Source: Brachionus manjavacas (lineage: Eukaryota; Rotifera; Eurotatoria; Ploima; Brachionidae). Taken from it: DNA of 64,000 nucleotides. The stretch is taken from NCBI GenBank assembly GCA_019054805.1, contig JAHQIY010000002.1, positions 2,480,001 to 2,544,000 of the forward strand. The letters run 5' to 3'. Positions 46,013-58,300 of the stretch are shown here, piece by piece; within the stretch, counting starts at the first letter, position 1; each line of letters starts with the position of its first letter. Both the position numbers and the translations under genes were made by a program. The notes beneath the pieces are model-generated. The model was not told the origin of the DNA. It searched no databases and saw only the letters and a program-made list of their open reading frames with translations.

Positions 46013-48391
46013 ATCGATCACTCAAAATCTTAAGCAAGAGCTTTCTTATGAAAACTTGGTTTGAAGATATAATTTATGTAGTTTAAGTGTTTGGCAATTG
46101 TAGAAAAATATTAAAAATACATTGCAACCGTGAATTGAAAGATGATAAAATTTAAAATAAGCTTCATTTAAAATTATGTCCTTAGTTAATTTCTTTTTCT
46201 ATAAAAAAATAATCATAATTTTGAATTAAGATTTACTTAACAAAAACTTTGAATAGCATATATTTGTTTAGTATTTTTTTTGCTCAAAAATTAAAAGTAC
46301 TTATTGAGATCATTAATTAAGAAACGTTTCAAAGCTATCTAAGACTTTGAAATTAAACTCTTGATTCTATCTGCTGTTGGTAAAAAAATTAAATATCCTT
46401 TTACAATTTTTTGTTTCATTTTGGAAATAGTAATTTTTAAATTCATAAATTAGATTTAAAAAGTCTGAAATAAAATAAAATTTGAATATTATAAAATAAA
46501 TAAAAATTATTGATATAAATAAATCCAAATAGTTTGTTAACGAACTAAAGCAGTTTTTATTCTTCATCAAGCTTTGCTTTGTTCTTTTTAGGATCTAAAC
46601 TAAAGCTTTAATTTAAACAAAGTTTTTCGACAGCAATTTTCGAATTTCTATCTATTATTTTTATAAATTAAACTTTTTACAGATTTTTAAAAAAAAAAGA
46701 AATTAAAACCATAAATTGAGGCTTTTCTTAAAAATAGGTAAAAAAAATTTTCTACACATTTATATCATTTGTAATAGAGTTATAAACCTATTGTTTATAA
46801 CACAAAAAAGGTTTAAAAATTTTTTTTAGGAATGACTTTATGATTTAATTATTAAACGATTTTCCAGCTAATTTGGTGATTACATCATTTAGGTCGATTA
46901 CAAAAAATGCCGACAAGAAAAACTGGACGAGTATCAATTGAATGTTTAAATTATTTAAAAAGTGTTGTTGTTAAATTTTGTGGTTATACTCCATGATAAT
47001 GACATCAAAATTTCTGCTTTGTATAGTGTCCCAAATCATAAACTGTAGTTAGAGATATCAATTTACACTCTCACAATATTCGTCAGATTCTATCAATCTT
47101 AATGATTTTGTTTTCAAAAGCTGGTCAATTTCTTTACGATTCTTGGTAAAATTTTTTTTATAAATTTTTGTAATCTGAGTTTTGAGTTCAAAAATAAAAA
47201 AAAATAGAATGTCTGAGACTGCGATATACGATTTGGAGCACTATACACATGGTAAAATACCTATAGAATCTGAAAAAAGTTGATGAAGTGATTTTATCTA
47301 TAAATTTAAAATTCAAAATTCAAGTCACTACATTGACTGGCAAAGCAAATTCAATATTGCATTTAGTATAAGTTTGATAAATTTGACTGCAAGCTACTTA
47401 AAAATGCGCATAAGGAGCCTTTTGGAATTTTCAATGCCAGTTTGTGTAAAAAAATTATTATAAGACAGTGACATACAAAATTAGTTCCTTCATTAAAAGT
47501 TCTTAGTAAAGAGAGTGTTATAAAATTATTTAAAAAAAAACATCTGAGAGAAGACACTTTGCTACTAACCAAATAAAATACAGCTTTAAGAAGTCTAATT
47601 TACACAGGAAAAATTTTTCTCTATAAAAAAATCATTTTTCTATTATAGAAAAATTTAGTCATTGATATGTAAATATTTTCAATTTTTGTATGTTTAACAA
47701 AAATTTTAAATTAAAAAAAATCATTAATCAATTTTTTTTGAAATGAATATTTCATTAAAAATTCCGATGATGGAAATTTGTTTCATTTATAACCTTAAAT
47801 AAAAAGAATTTTTTAATGTCATTGAACAACGAGAAATGTTAAGTCAATAACTTTGATGGTTCAAAAGGCAGTTATTGTTGAAATTTCAAAGCACAACAAC
47901 AAAGAAGGACTTACAAGATTAATCCTTGTAAAATAATCTTTAATGTAAAATAGTGTAAAATTTTTTACTATCAAATTAAATTATTATTTACTAAAATATC
48001 ATGTAGATAATTCAAATCTACAGTATAATGGACCGACTAGAAAAGGCTAATTTTTCTAATGCCTTGCTAACAAAATAATATTGGATAATAACCATCTTAA
48101 AATTCCTAATATATTGTCATTTCTTCAGCTCATTCATTCACATAAAGTTAAACACAATTAGATGTAGGATTCATGAGTTAATTTATTGGATTTAAAAAAA
48201 AATGTAAAAAAGTCAATAAAAAAATAAAATTTGTTTTGACAATATTGCTAAAAAATAAAATCAAAATTATTGAAAATTTAACAACATCAAAATTTCTTTT
48301 TTTTTTTTTTTTATTTTTTCTTCAAAAAAAATGGATTGGTAGCTTAGAACTTTTAATAAGAAAACATAAATAAATTTTGAATAAAAGTAAT
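46013..48391. other. Intergenic spacer with one repeat
   Basis: This is AT-rich DNA upstream of PSME3IP1. It contains dispersed repeat E copy 1 (47020-47215) and a long poly(T) run near 48297-48315. I see no convincing gene; the open frame at 47363-47572 adjoins the repeat and has no family likeness. Confidence 0.5.
47020..47215 (-). repeat. Dispersed repeat E, copy 1
   Basis: This is similar to 50480-50655 in the same orientation, sharing ATCATAAACTGTAG, AGAGATATCAATTTAC, ATTCTATCAATC and TGTAATCTGAGTTT. In copy 2 the repeat lies directly downstream of a LINE ORF fragment, so E is probably a LINE 3' UTR. Confidence 0.65.
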
Positions 48392-48650
48392 CTAAAGATT
48401 TTTCTTTATAATCACTAAATTTGCTTTTTGGTTATTGTTTCTTATGTTAAAGTTTAAGTTGATTGAGCAGTTTGGGATAACTATTGGTTTTGAACCATTT
48501 AGGGAATTCGAAAAATTGATCGTTTTAAATCTGGACAGTCGTTTAATAAAATAAAACATTAAATTTTTTATATTTGCTTTAATCAAACGGAATTTTAAAT
48601 AAAGTAAAAAACTTACCTAATTGATTTAGAATTTTATTTTGTTTATTCAT
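48392..48650 (-). CDS. Small two-exon protein of unknown function
   Basis: I do not recognise it. Exon 1, 48650-48617, encodes MNKQNKILNQL and ends at a consensus GTAAGT donor. Exon 2, 48576-48392, follows a TTAAAG acceptor in the matching phase (Gly/Ala codon at the junction). The total is 219 nt, 72 residues. The product is basic and rich in Asn, Lys and Ile: an N-terminal helix (LMFYFIKRLSRFKTI) and then a likely beta-rich end (KPIVIPNCSINLNFNIRNNN, KANLVIIKKN). The size and basic character would suit a small mitochondrial or ribosomal subunit, but that is speculation. Support rests on the strong donor, phase agreement and non-background composition. Confidence 0.5.
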
Positions 48651-49504
48651 TTCATTCCAATTAAATATTATTCAATATTTTTGAATATCAAATGAAAATT
48701 TTACAGTTATTCTGTATTTTTTTTAAATTAATTTTTTGTATTAATTTAAACAAGATGGCAGCAGGTTGAGATGAATTAAAAAGTCTCAGTGCTAAATTAA
48801 ACTCTCGCTATTAGTTCTAAAAATTTTTTTTTTTCAATTTTAAATCATTATCTCATTACTCAATTTTGAATTCTGACTTAACCAATTTACAATTTAGCAA
48901 ATACATAATATAATCAGTATTTTTAAATATTTGCAGATTTTAAAATCTAGCACTGATTTTAAACTTTAACTAGTATAAACATAAATATTGGTAATTAGAG
49001 CATTGCTTTTTAATAAAAATATTCTTTAGGTTTATATCTTGAAGAAAATTCGAAAAATTTTATAAACATACTTATTGCCTCCTAGAATTATTCATTTTGA
49101 TACATATTTAAAAAACTTATTTATTAGAGTAATTAAATATTTTTTTGTCAAGTTTAGTGTCATATTGCGAGTAAATTTATATGAAATTAAATATATGCTA
49201 AATAATTTTTTATTTTTATGTTTTTAAAGCTTTTTTTGAATCTTTTTCGATGCAGTGTTATGCACAGTGAAATTTAAAATTTTCAAACATAGATTTCTTG
49301 CAACGTTATAGGCGCTTTACTAATACTAAGCAGTATAGTTGCTTCATTTTGCTTGATCTTCCTATTTCTTATGATTTTTTAATGCTGCATAAATTTTAAA
49401 TTAAACAAAAAATTGATTCAAATCTTTGAATTTCCGATTTACATTTAACTAATTTTTTTTTATAAATTATCATTTATTTTAAAGTTATTTTTATTTTTTG
49501 TGTA
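48651..49504. other. Short divergent spacer
   Basis: This lies between the small minus-strand gene and CTDNEP1 and presumably carries both promoters. No other structure is seen. Confidence 0.5.
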
Positions 49505-51501
49505 ATGACAATAGCATCTTTTTTAATGAGTTTACAGTACATAATCTTATTACTCACAAAAATATGGACATTTTTAACAATGTTGTTCAAAAAAAAAATT
49601 CGAACTGTAAGTCAAAATTATGATTATATCGAATAACTACTTGAAAATAATTAATTGAAGGTGATTCAGCATCAAGCAATCACTTATGTTATGTGCCCGT
49701 TGTCGCCATCTTCTCAATACAGACTGAGTATACTTGTTTGGAAAACTTGATCAAAATTTGCTTAATTTAACTTTGACCAGGTATGGTTCAGAAAAAAATA
49801 TTAGTCTTAGATCTTGACGAAACATTAATACACTCTCATCATGACGGTCTAGTTAGACCTGCCGTAAAACCAGGAACACCACCTGATTTTATTCTTAGAG
49901 TAATTTTTTGTTTAAAGCAATCAAATATCTTAAAATTAATAATTTAATAAACAGGTTGAAATTGACAGACATCCTGTTAGATTTTATGTTTATAAGCGTC
50001 CACATGTGGACTATTTTCTCAGTGTGGTGAATCAATGGTTCGAATTAGTTGTTTTTACTGCAAGTATGGAAATCTACGGTGCCGCTGTTGCCGATAAGCT
50101 AGACAGCAGACGTGGCATGCTCAAACGAAGATACTATCGACAGGTTTGATTCATATCTTAGTTAAATGAATTTAAAAAAAATAAATATTTAGCATTGTAC
50201 ATTAGATGTAGGAAGTTATACTAAAGATTTATCGGCAATCTGCAGTGATTTATCTAAAATATTTATTCTTGACAATTCGCCCGGTGCTTACCGAGGCTAT
50301 CCAGGTAAAAATTTTTATCTTAAATCAAATGACGACTAAAAAAATAGGATTTCTAATTATTGAACACATTTATAAAAAAATAGAATTAAATTTTGACAAA
50401 AAGCGTTTGCTCAAAAAAGTAATTTTCAATTATTATTAATTTTAAATTTTAAATAAATTTTATTATTTTAATATTTATTGATTATAGTGCCCCTAATCAT
50501 AAACTGTAGTCAGAGATATCAATTTACAGTCTAAAAGCCTCCGTCAAATTCTATCAATCGTAATAATTTTTTTTTTAATTATAGCTGGTCTATTTTTTTT
50601 AAATTCTTGATAAAAATTTTTTTGTAAATTTATGTAATCTGAGTTTAAAGTTTATTAGTAAAAGGTTGTATCTTGGAAGACAGTTTTTACATATTCCTGG
50701 ATTAGGTTCTTGCTATTCTTTCTCAAGTTGCATCTTCTGGTATCAGGCGTTATGTTTAGACTGCAATTAGTCTCTTTTACAAAATTAATTTTCTCCATAT
50801 TGTTTGCAATCTTAAACATTTGAATCAAATCACTTGGAAGCCGTTTTAGTCCAAGATAAAACAAAACAAATTTCAATAAACGCTCAAGTAAAGGTCTTTT
50901 AAGCCGAAAGTATTGAAGAATATTTTCATTTATTTTCATTATTGTTTGCATCATTGTTTATTATAACAATGTAAACTTTCTATTTGATGATAAGTATTCT
51001 CCAAGATTCATTTTACCTGCAGTAAATTTTCGAGTTTAGAATTATTCTTTTTTAAACTCTCCGAAATCTAGACTCATTTAACTTTTCATTTGATGATGCT
51101 AGTGAGTCGATGCTAAATAAAAACATTTAGCTTTCAGTTCAAATTTTTCTCAAGACTTCACACTACCATTTTTTCAATCTTTATTTTTTTAAATTCTAAA
51201 AAATAAATAAATAATTCAAGTTGTATTTAATGAATTATCATTAAAAAAAGCATTATCAAAAAATAATTGATTTTTTGAATTAAATTGAAAAATTAAAAAA
51301 ATTTAAAATTTAGTCGTCATTGGTCTTAATTTTTTTTATTTAAATAAATTAATTGAAGATAACGCAATACCGATAAAATCCTGGTTTTCGGATCCGACTG
51401 ACACAGCCCTACTCAACCTCCTGCCATTTTTAGACTCATTGCGGTTTTGTTCAGATGTTCGATCAGTTTTGGGAAGAAATCTTAGCAACCATCGAAGTTG
51501 A
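49505..51501 (+). CDS. CTDNEP1: CTD nuclear envelope phosphatase 1 (Dullard)
   Basis: This HAD-family Ser/Thr phosphatase of the nuclear envelope and ER dephosphorylates lipin and so controls membrane lipid synthesis. The exons are 49505-49606, 49661-49727, 49781-49899, 49955-50143, 50193-50304 and 51359-51501. The total is 732 nt (243 residues, against 244 in human). The N-terminus is hydrophobic (about 4-27), the membrane anchor, followed by KKKIRT. The catalytic signature is [14 protein letters not shown], with the two aspartates of DxDxT. Further conserved blocks are [79 protein letters not shown] and [20 protein letters not shown]. The last intron (50305-51358) is 1.05 kb because it carries a LINE 3' fragment. 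The other introns are 49-55 bases. Confidence 0.96.
50480..50954 (-). mobile_element. LINE 3' fragment in CTDNEP1 intron
   Basis: 50954-50655 encodes 99 residues that resemble the C-terminal end of a LINE ORF2 ([20 protein letters not shown], then [17 protein letters not shown]). The adjoining 50650-50480 matches dispersed repeat E at 47020-47215 and is probably its 3' UTR. It is 5'-truncated. It is antisense to CTDNEP1 and lies wholly within the last intron. Confidence 0.7.
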
Positions 51502-52366
51502 TTAAATAAATTTTTGGTTAATCTTTATCATCTAATAAAAAATCAGCTATGTAGTAATCTTTATACATATAAATTTAGACTTGATTTTTTGGCCAAAAAG
51601 AGAGTTCTCAATTTCCAAGTATTAATTTCAATTAGTTTTATTTTCTTGGTTCTTTTTGAGCATTGAGCCAAACACGTACTTAACGTGTCAAAATGGTAAA
51701 TTAGAACAAACCTGGCAAGAGATGCATCTTTTTTTTTTAAATGTTTTTTATGTTAAAAAATTAATTATAAATATTTTTTAAATCGAATTGTTTTACTTTT
51801 TATTTAATTATACAAAAACAACAATGAGCTCAATTCTCTTCTTAATTTTCGCGGATAATCGTTTCGTCATAAGTCAAAAATCGGCACATTCTGTCCAAAA
51901 TTATAATTCTTGTTTTGTTGTAAAAATTTTGTTCAGAATTTAAATGTTTATTTAAAAATCGACTTTTTATTTTAAAATTTATCGAAAAGATAATTTATTA
52001 TTAAATTTCAATGAGTATTTTTTTTTACTAAAATTTGATATTTGGTTATTTAAGATGTAAAATTTTTTACAACGATCAATGGTTTATATTATTTATATTA
52101 AATAAATTTAAATTATTAATAAAATATTATTCTAATTGTGTTTTCTTTGAAAAAAAATTAATTATAAAAGTTTGAAATAAAATTTTTTTATCAATATACT
52201 TTGGTAAGTATAATAATTAATTCAAAATTAGAGTTACCACGGAAACGAACAAATAATGTGAAGGAAAAATTTTTGAAGAAATTCTTTAGATTTTTCAAAC
52301 AAATTCATATTTAAAATTTTTCAAGAACTTAATTTATCGAGTGAAGATTTATAGCTAAAATTAAGA
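51502..52366. other. Spacer between CTDNEP1 and IFT88
   Basis: This is AT-rich sequence holding the CTDNEP1 3' end and the IFT88 promoter region. No further feature is recognised. Confidence 0.5.
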
Positions 52367-55300
52367 ATGATTGACGACGAAGATCTGTACGGAGGATACA
52401 ACGATGATGATTCACCATTTAATACTGATGTAAAATTTTTTAATCATAGAAAATTAAGCTAATTAAATAATTTCTAGAATTTGAACTATGACCAACAGTT
52501 TCAGCAAGCAGTGGCAAAAACGAGCGCTGGAAGGCGACCTCCACCGGTAGCTAGAAAATAAATTCTTTTCAATTCTAAATATTGCTTTAGACTGGCATGA
52601 AGGGAATTCCGACTGCAGGATTTAATAAACAACCAGTTATGCTTGGTAAAACAGGAGTTCCTGGAACAGCAATGAAGCGTGGAATCGGAACTGCTTCTAG
52701 TGGAGGGGGAAGACCAATGACTGCAGTTACTGGTGCTGGTTTTAACTCAAGCAAAAATTTTATGGGTGGTATTGATCCCTCTTCTTCAATAACCATAACA
52801 CTTGAGCCAAAAATCGAAACGTAAAATATTAAAATTAAATTATTAAAATTCAATTCAATTCTTAAATTATTTAGCGAGGAGGAAAAAATAAAAAATTTAG
52901 AAAAAAATGTATCTCAATTAGCAGAAGAGAGTTGCTTTGCAGCTGAAGACAATGACAAACAAGCTGTAGATTTTTATCAATCTTCTGTATTTTGGTAAAT
53001 AATTTTAAGCAAAATATTTTAAGGCAATGGAAAAGGCAAAAGAAGCTTACAGAAAAGAGCGATTAATCATCAAACAAAGAGAAGAGAAAAATTTAACTGA
53101 TCAAACCAACACTGAGCTAACTGGATTTGTAAAAAGTCGCTAGGAAAAGAATTTAAATTAATTTTTTTATTTAGATTTTATTGAATGTTGCGTGTCAATA
53201 TAGCAATGCTGGAAATTATACCGAAGCCTTAAATATCTACAATATTTTAACAAAAAACAAAATATTCCAATTGTCTGGAAGACTTAAAACTAACATTGGA
53301 AATATTTATTACCAACAAAAGCAATATTTAAAGGCAATCAAAATGTATCGCATGGCACTTGACCAAATTCCTATTACTAATCAAGAGCTTAAGTAAATGT
53401 CAATTTTAATAATTTTCTTATTGCTTTTAAGTCATTAAAAAAATAAAGACTACAAATTCATCGCAATATAGCATTGAGTTTTATTAAAATGGGACAATTT
53501 GCCGATGCAGCAACTAACTACGAAATAATATTCAAAGATAGACCAGATTTGAAGATTGGATTTAATTTATTGTTGTGCTATTATGCATTGGGAGATCGTA
53601 ATAGGATGAAGCAATGCTTTCTAGAGCTCTTGAAAATACCCCTGAAAATTCCAGATGACGATGACTATCAATCGCATCCCACAGATCAACAAGCTAATTT
53701 GGTTCTAGAGGTTACTAGAGATGACAAATTGAGAAGATATGAAAGAAAGAAGTAAATTGTAAACAATTTTGATTTATTTTTTAATCAAGTGGTTTTTTAG
53801 AAAACGAGAAATTGAGCATTGTATTGTCACTGCTGTAAAATTGATTGCACCAGCAATCGATACTGATTTTTCCACCGGATATGAATTGTAAGTAGATTTC
53901 TGGGTTGGTAATTTTTAAAAAAATATTTTTTTGTAAAAAGAAACGTGTTTTTTTTTTTTTTAATTTTTCATTAAATTCATTTTTCAATTTTTTATTAAAA
54001 GCAAATTTTTTCGATGATTTAACAAAGTTAGAAACTAAAACGGTATTAAAAGGCTAAAAAATAAAAAAAATTTAGAATTATTTCTTTTTCGAATTTTAAA
54101 TCAGATTAACTGGCTTCTAATTTTTTTACTGTCAAAATACTTTTTTAATGTAAAATTTAAAAATTGAAACAACTGAATCTCAAATTAAAGCTGATGCTGT
54201 TATTTTAGTCTAGCTTTTTCTCTGACACCTTAACATATCAACAACGAGTTTGCTACAAGTAACATAAGCGTTTAATAAATTTACAAATTTAGACTTGTAT
54301 TTTTAAATATTTTATTAAATTATTAGAAGTCTATGTCAAAGAACAATTGATAGTTGTTTCTATAAATTTTCTAATTTTTTTTTAATTCAGTGTAAATTTT
54401 ATTTTATTTACATGCTTAACCACTATTTTGTTAATTCTAATTCATATAAATCTTAAAGTCCACTCAGAACTTTTAGTTGGGTAAAATTAAATTGATTTGT
54501 AATATCTTAACCCGTTTTATTTTCTATCATGCTATAATCCCCTTCAGAGCCACTCTATCTCTGAGTGTACATGGTTTGATTTTTTGTGTTTGAATTATAA
54601 AATGTATCTTATGTTGAAATAACATTAAAAAAGTGCGATGTTTCAAATTATTTTTTCAGTCTCAAATAAAAAAATAATTTTAAGTTAATATTGCAAGCAT
54701 TTTCATATTTGAAATTAAACTCTTTGGTGAAATAGAAAGAGTTTAACATTTATTTCGAAGTTTGAAAAAAATATTAAAAATTTTTTTTTAATTTTATATT
54801 ATCTATTTATTTATCTACCAAATTCTGGTAATACTGCAAATTTATCAGAAATTAAATTTCAATATATTCTAGCTTCGTGCATTTTGTAGAGATTGTGCAC
54901 ATCATTAGCAGTTGCAACATACTGGACTCAAAGAATTAATTTTGAACTTGTATTAAAAAAAGAATCAAAATTAGGTCAAAATGTTTTAGTTTATGTGAAC
55001 AAATTGAATAAAGCTATTTAAAAGAATGTCTAATGTTCGAAGCTGATTTAGAAATAAACAATTTAAGTTAATAATTTTTTAGTTTTTTAATTTGAAATAG
55101 CTCTAGGAATAGCATATGCTCTAATCTGTTTGACTTGGTATTACCCTTTAGACAATCCCAAATACCCAAATGCACTTTCTACTTAAATATTTGGCTTTCA
55201 ACATAAATGATAAAAATTAAAGAAAAGTAAAATTTATTTTTCACCCTTCAAGTGTTTGACTTTGAAAATAGCAAATAGATTCATCTATTTCGCAAAATTT

Positions 55301-58300
55301 ACCTTTTCCACTCAAGTTTAAACTATTTTTTCCATCTTATTTTTTATTATTACTTTAGCTTTTTTCTAAATAGATGAAAAAATTTCAAAATAGTTTAACA
55401 ATTTTTAGATAAGGTGAAGTTCATAAAGCCTGAGAACAAGAATTGTTCCATTAACAGGTGAACTATTTTTCACCTATACGACTAGATTCGAAAGACTTCA
55501 TTTTTTTCTTTAAAATTTTGACTTTAGTGATAATTGACGTTCATTTGATGCATTTTAATAAAAATTCAATTTTAAAAAATAAAAAAAAGAGCGTAGATAG
55601 TTTTTAAACAAATATTATCTTAGGGATCATCATTTCACTAACTTAAAATCAAAATTTATAAAAAAAAAACAAAGTTTTTCATAATTGCAATATTAACTTA
55701 AAATTATTTTTTTTCGAAACTGAAAAAAAATATTTGAAACATCGCACTTTTTCAAAGTAATTTCAAAATTGGATACATTTTGTAATTCAAACACAATTAA
55801 ACCACATTCATTTTCATATTATTTGTACAATATTTTTACACTAATAGTTTCAATATCATCTTGATTTAGTAGTAGTAGTAGTTTTGACTGTAGCTGGCTA
55901 GCCAGCGAGTGTGCTGATAAGGCACTGATTGCTGCTCATCCAGCAATCAATGCCTGCTTTAAAGCTGTTAACATTGGGGGCTTCAACTAATTGATTTGGC
56001 AGTGGGTTCCATATGTTAGCGGTTCTGTTGAAAAAAAAGTTATCTCTATGTTGGAGCCTCGAAATTTCTTTGTTATATTTGAAGCAATGACCTCTTCCTT
56101 GGATTTTGGTGACATTAAAATTGTTGCTTTTTTCAACCAATTCTATTCCATGCATGAACTTGTATAATTGAATTAGATCACCTCTTTTTCTTCTTTTCAC
56201 CAGATTTGGAATGTTTAAAGCCTTCAATCTGCTTTCATACGGTTTGTTTCTAATTGAAGAAACAAATTTCGTAGCTCTGCGTTGAATCCTCTCAAGATTC
56301 TCACAATCCGACTTAAGAAATGGAGACCATACAGGCACAGCAAATTCCAAAAGAGGACGAACAAAAGTTAAATACAATGATCTAAATAACTTACAATCAA
56401 AACGAGCGAATGATTTCCTGATGCGACCCAACATTTGATTTGCTTTGTTTGTAGCCTCTATCACTTGATTTTTCCATTTGAGATTTGTATTGAAGATAAC
56501 TCCAAGATCTCTTTCGGTTTCTGACGTTGATAACTGTTTACCATTAATAGAATAAGTGAATTCTTTGTTTTTATGACCGTAATGCATAACCACACATTTT
56601 GATGTGTTGAAGATAATGTGTTGATTTGAATCCTTTTGTATCAAAATTAAAATTTTTATTTTAGAAAAGATTTAGTAAATATTTATTTATTTGTGGCATT
56701 GTGAAATTTCATACAAATCTTTCAAAAGTTACAAAAATAAAATTCTTTTTCATTAATTTAAATTGACAAAATTTAGCTTCTTATAATTTGATGATGAAAC
56801 AAAATATGTTTTACTAAATTCAACAAAAAAAGTTTAATTTTTATTCACAGGAAAATCTTAATAATAAAAAAAAATATCAATATTTTGAAATTTATTTATT
56901 TCTTGTCTCTATGATCTATTCAAATCAGAATTTTTTTTGCATTTTGTAAATTTATTTTATTTAAATATTAAAATTCTGTCATCGTTACAATTGTAAAAAT
57001 TTTATTTTTCATTTCTAAGTTAACATACAATTGATTAAAAGCAATCAATTTATTGAGAAACATTTATTTAAATTTTTTCTTAAATTGGACTGTTAAAAGA
57101 AACATTATTATTATTATTTAAAGTTAATCTGCAACGGGTTTTAAACCGCGGAGCTAGGTACCTCAAGTACATGGCTATGGCAGATAAGTAGTGTGATTTA
57201 ACAACAAGTTTTAAATATAAATTCAAGAAATGAAAAATAAAGATAAAATTAAAAGTGTTAGTTTGATTTGAAATCATCATATCTATTTTTAAATGCGTTC
57301 ACTGTTGGTGCACTCGTAACTTCTGGTGGTAGCTCATTCCATAGGGGTACTGTTCTATTGGAAAAGAAGTTGTCTCTCGGTGAGCAGTTTTTAACAAATT
57401 GCCTGTATAGTCTCTTCCGTGATAATCTGGTTGAGCCAGCAGGTCCCATGTTTTCAGATGCAGGTACATTGGCTATTGGATGATACCAACATACTTGATT
57501 AAAGTTGTTTTTGAATTTGTAGAGTTGGATGATGACATTGCTTGTTTAAAAATTACAGAAAAATCGGTAAAGCCGTATTTTTATTAAGAATTTAACTTTT
57601 GTTTTGGAATTTTTGTATGAAAATTCCTAATGCCTTTATTTTTATTTTGTTTTTTTGTTAAAAGTTTATTTATACAAATTAAAAAAAAAAACTAATATTT
57701 TGATAAAATAAAGAAAAAAATAAAATTAATTCCAATTTAAATTTATTTTAATCGATCCAAGTTAAAAGAAGCTCTTTCAGTCATAAGCTGAAACTTTAAT
57801 CAAAAAATATTTTTAAAATTTTTTTTTCATTAAGCTGTATTGAACAAGTTAAAATGTCAGAATACAAAGACTTGGCTCACGATCTTGAAATTCAAAAAGC
57901 AATTGTTTATCTCAAAGCCAAAAATTTTACCATGGCTATAGAAACCTTAAAAGATTTCGAAAAAAGAGACATTAAAGTGGCTAGTTCTGCAGCAACCAAT
58001 CTTTCATTTCTTTACTATTTGGAAAAAGATTTACAGAATGCTCATAAATATGCTGATTTGTCTCTTAAAGCAGATAAATATAACCCAGCTGGTAATCAAT
58101 TAATTAAATTTTTTCAAAAATTTTTCAAATTTTTTTTCAAGCCTTGACTAATAAGGGTAATTGCTATTATGCTGAGAGTGAATTTGAAAGAGCCAAGCAT
58201 TATTATGAAGATGCGCTTAAGATAGACGCATCTTGTGTTGAAGCGCTGTATAATTTAGGACTCACGTATAGTAAAATTGGCTTGTACGAACAAGCTTTAG

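Noticed and set aside
47363-47572. 69-codon minus-strand ORF beside repeat E
   Set aside because: Possibly part of a decayed LINE, but no RT motif can be read; not called as a gene.
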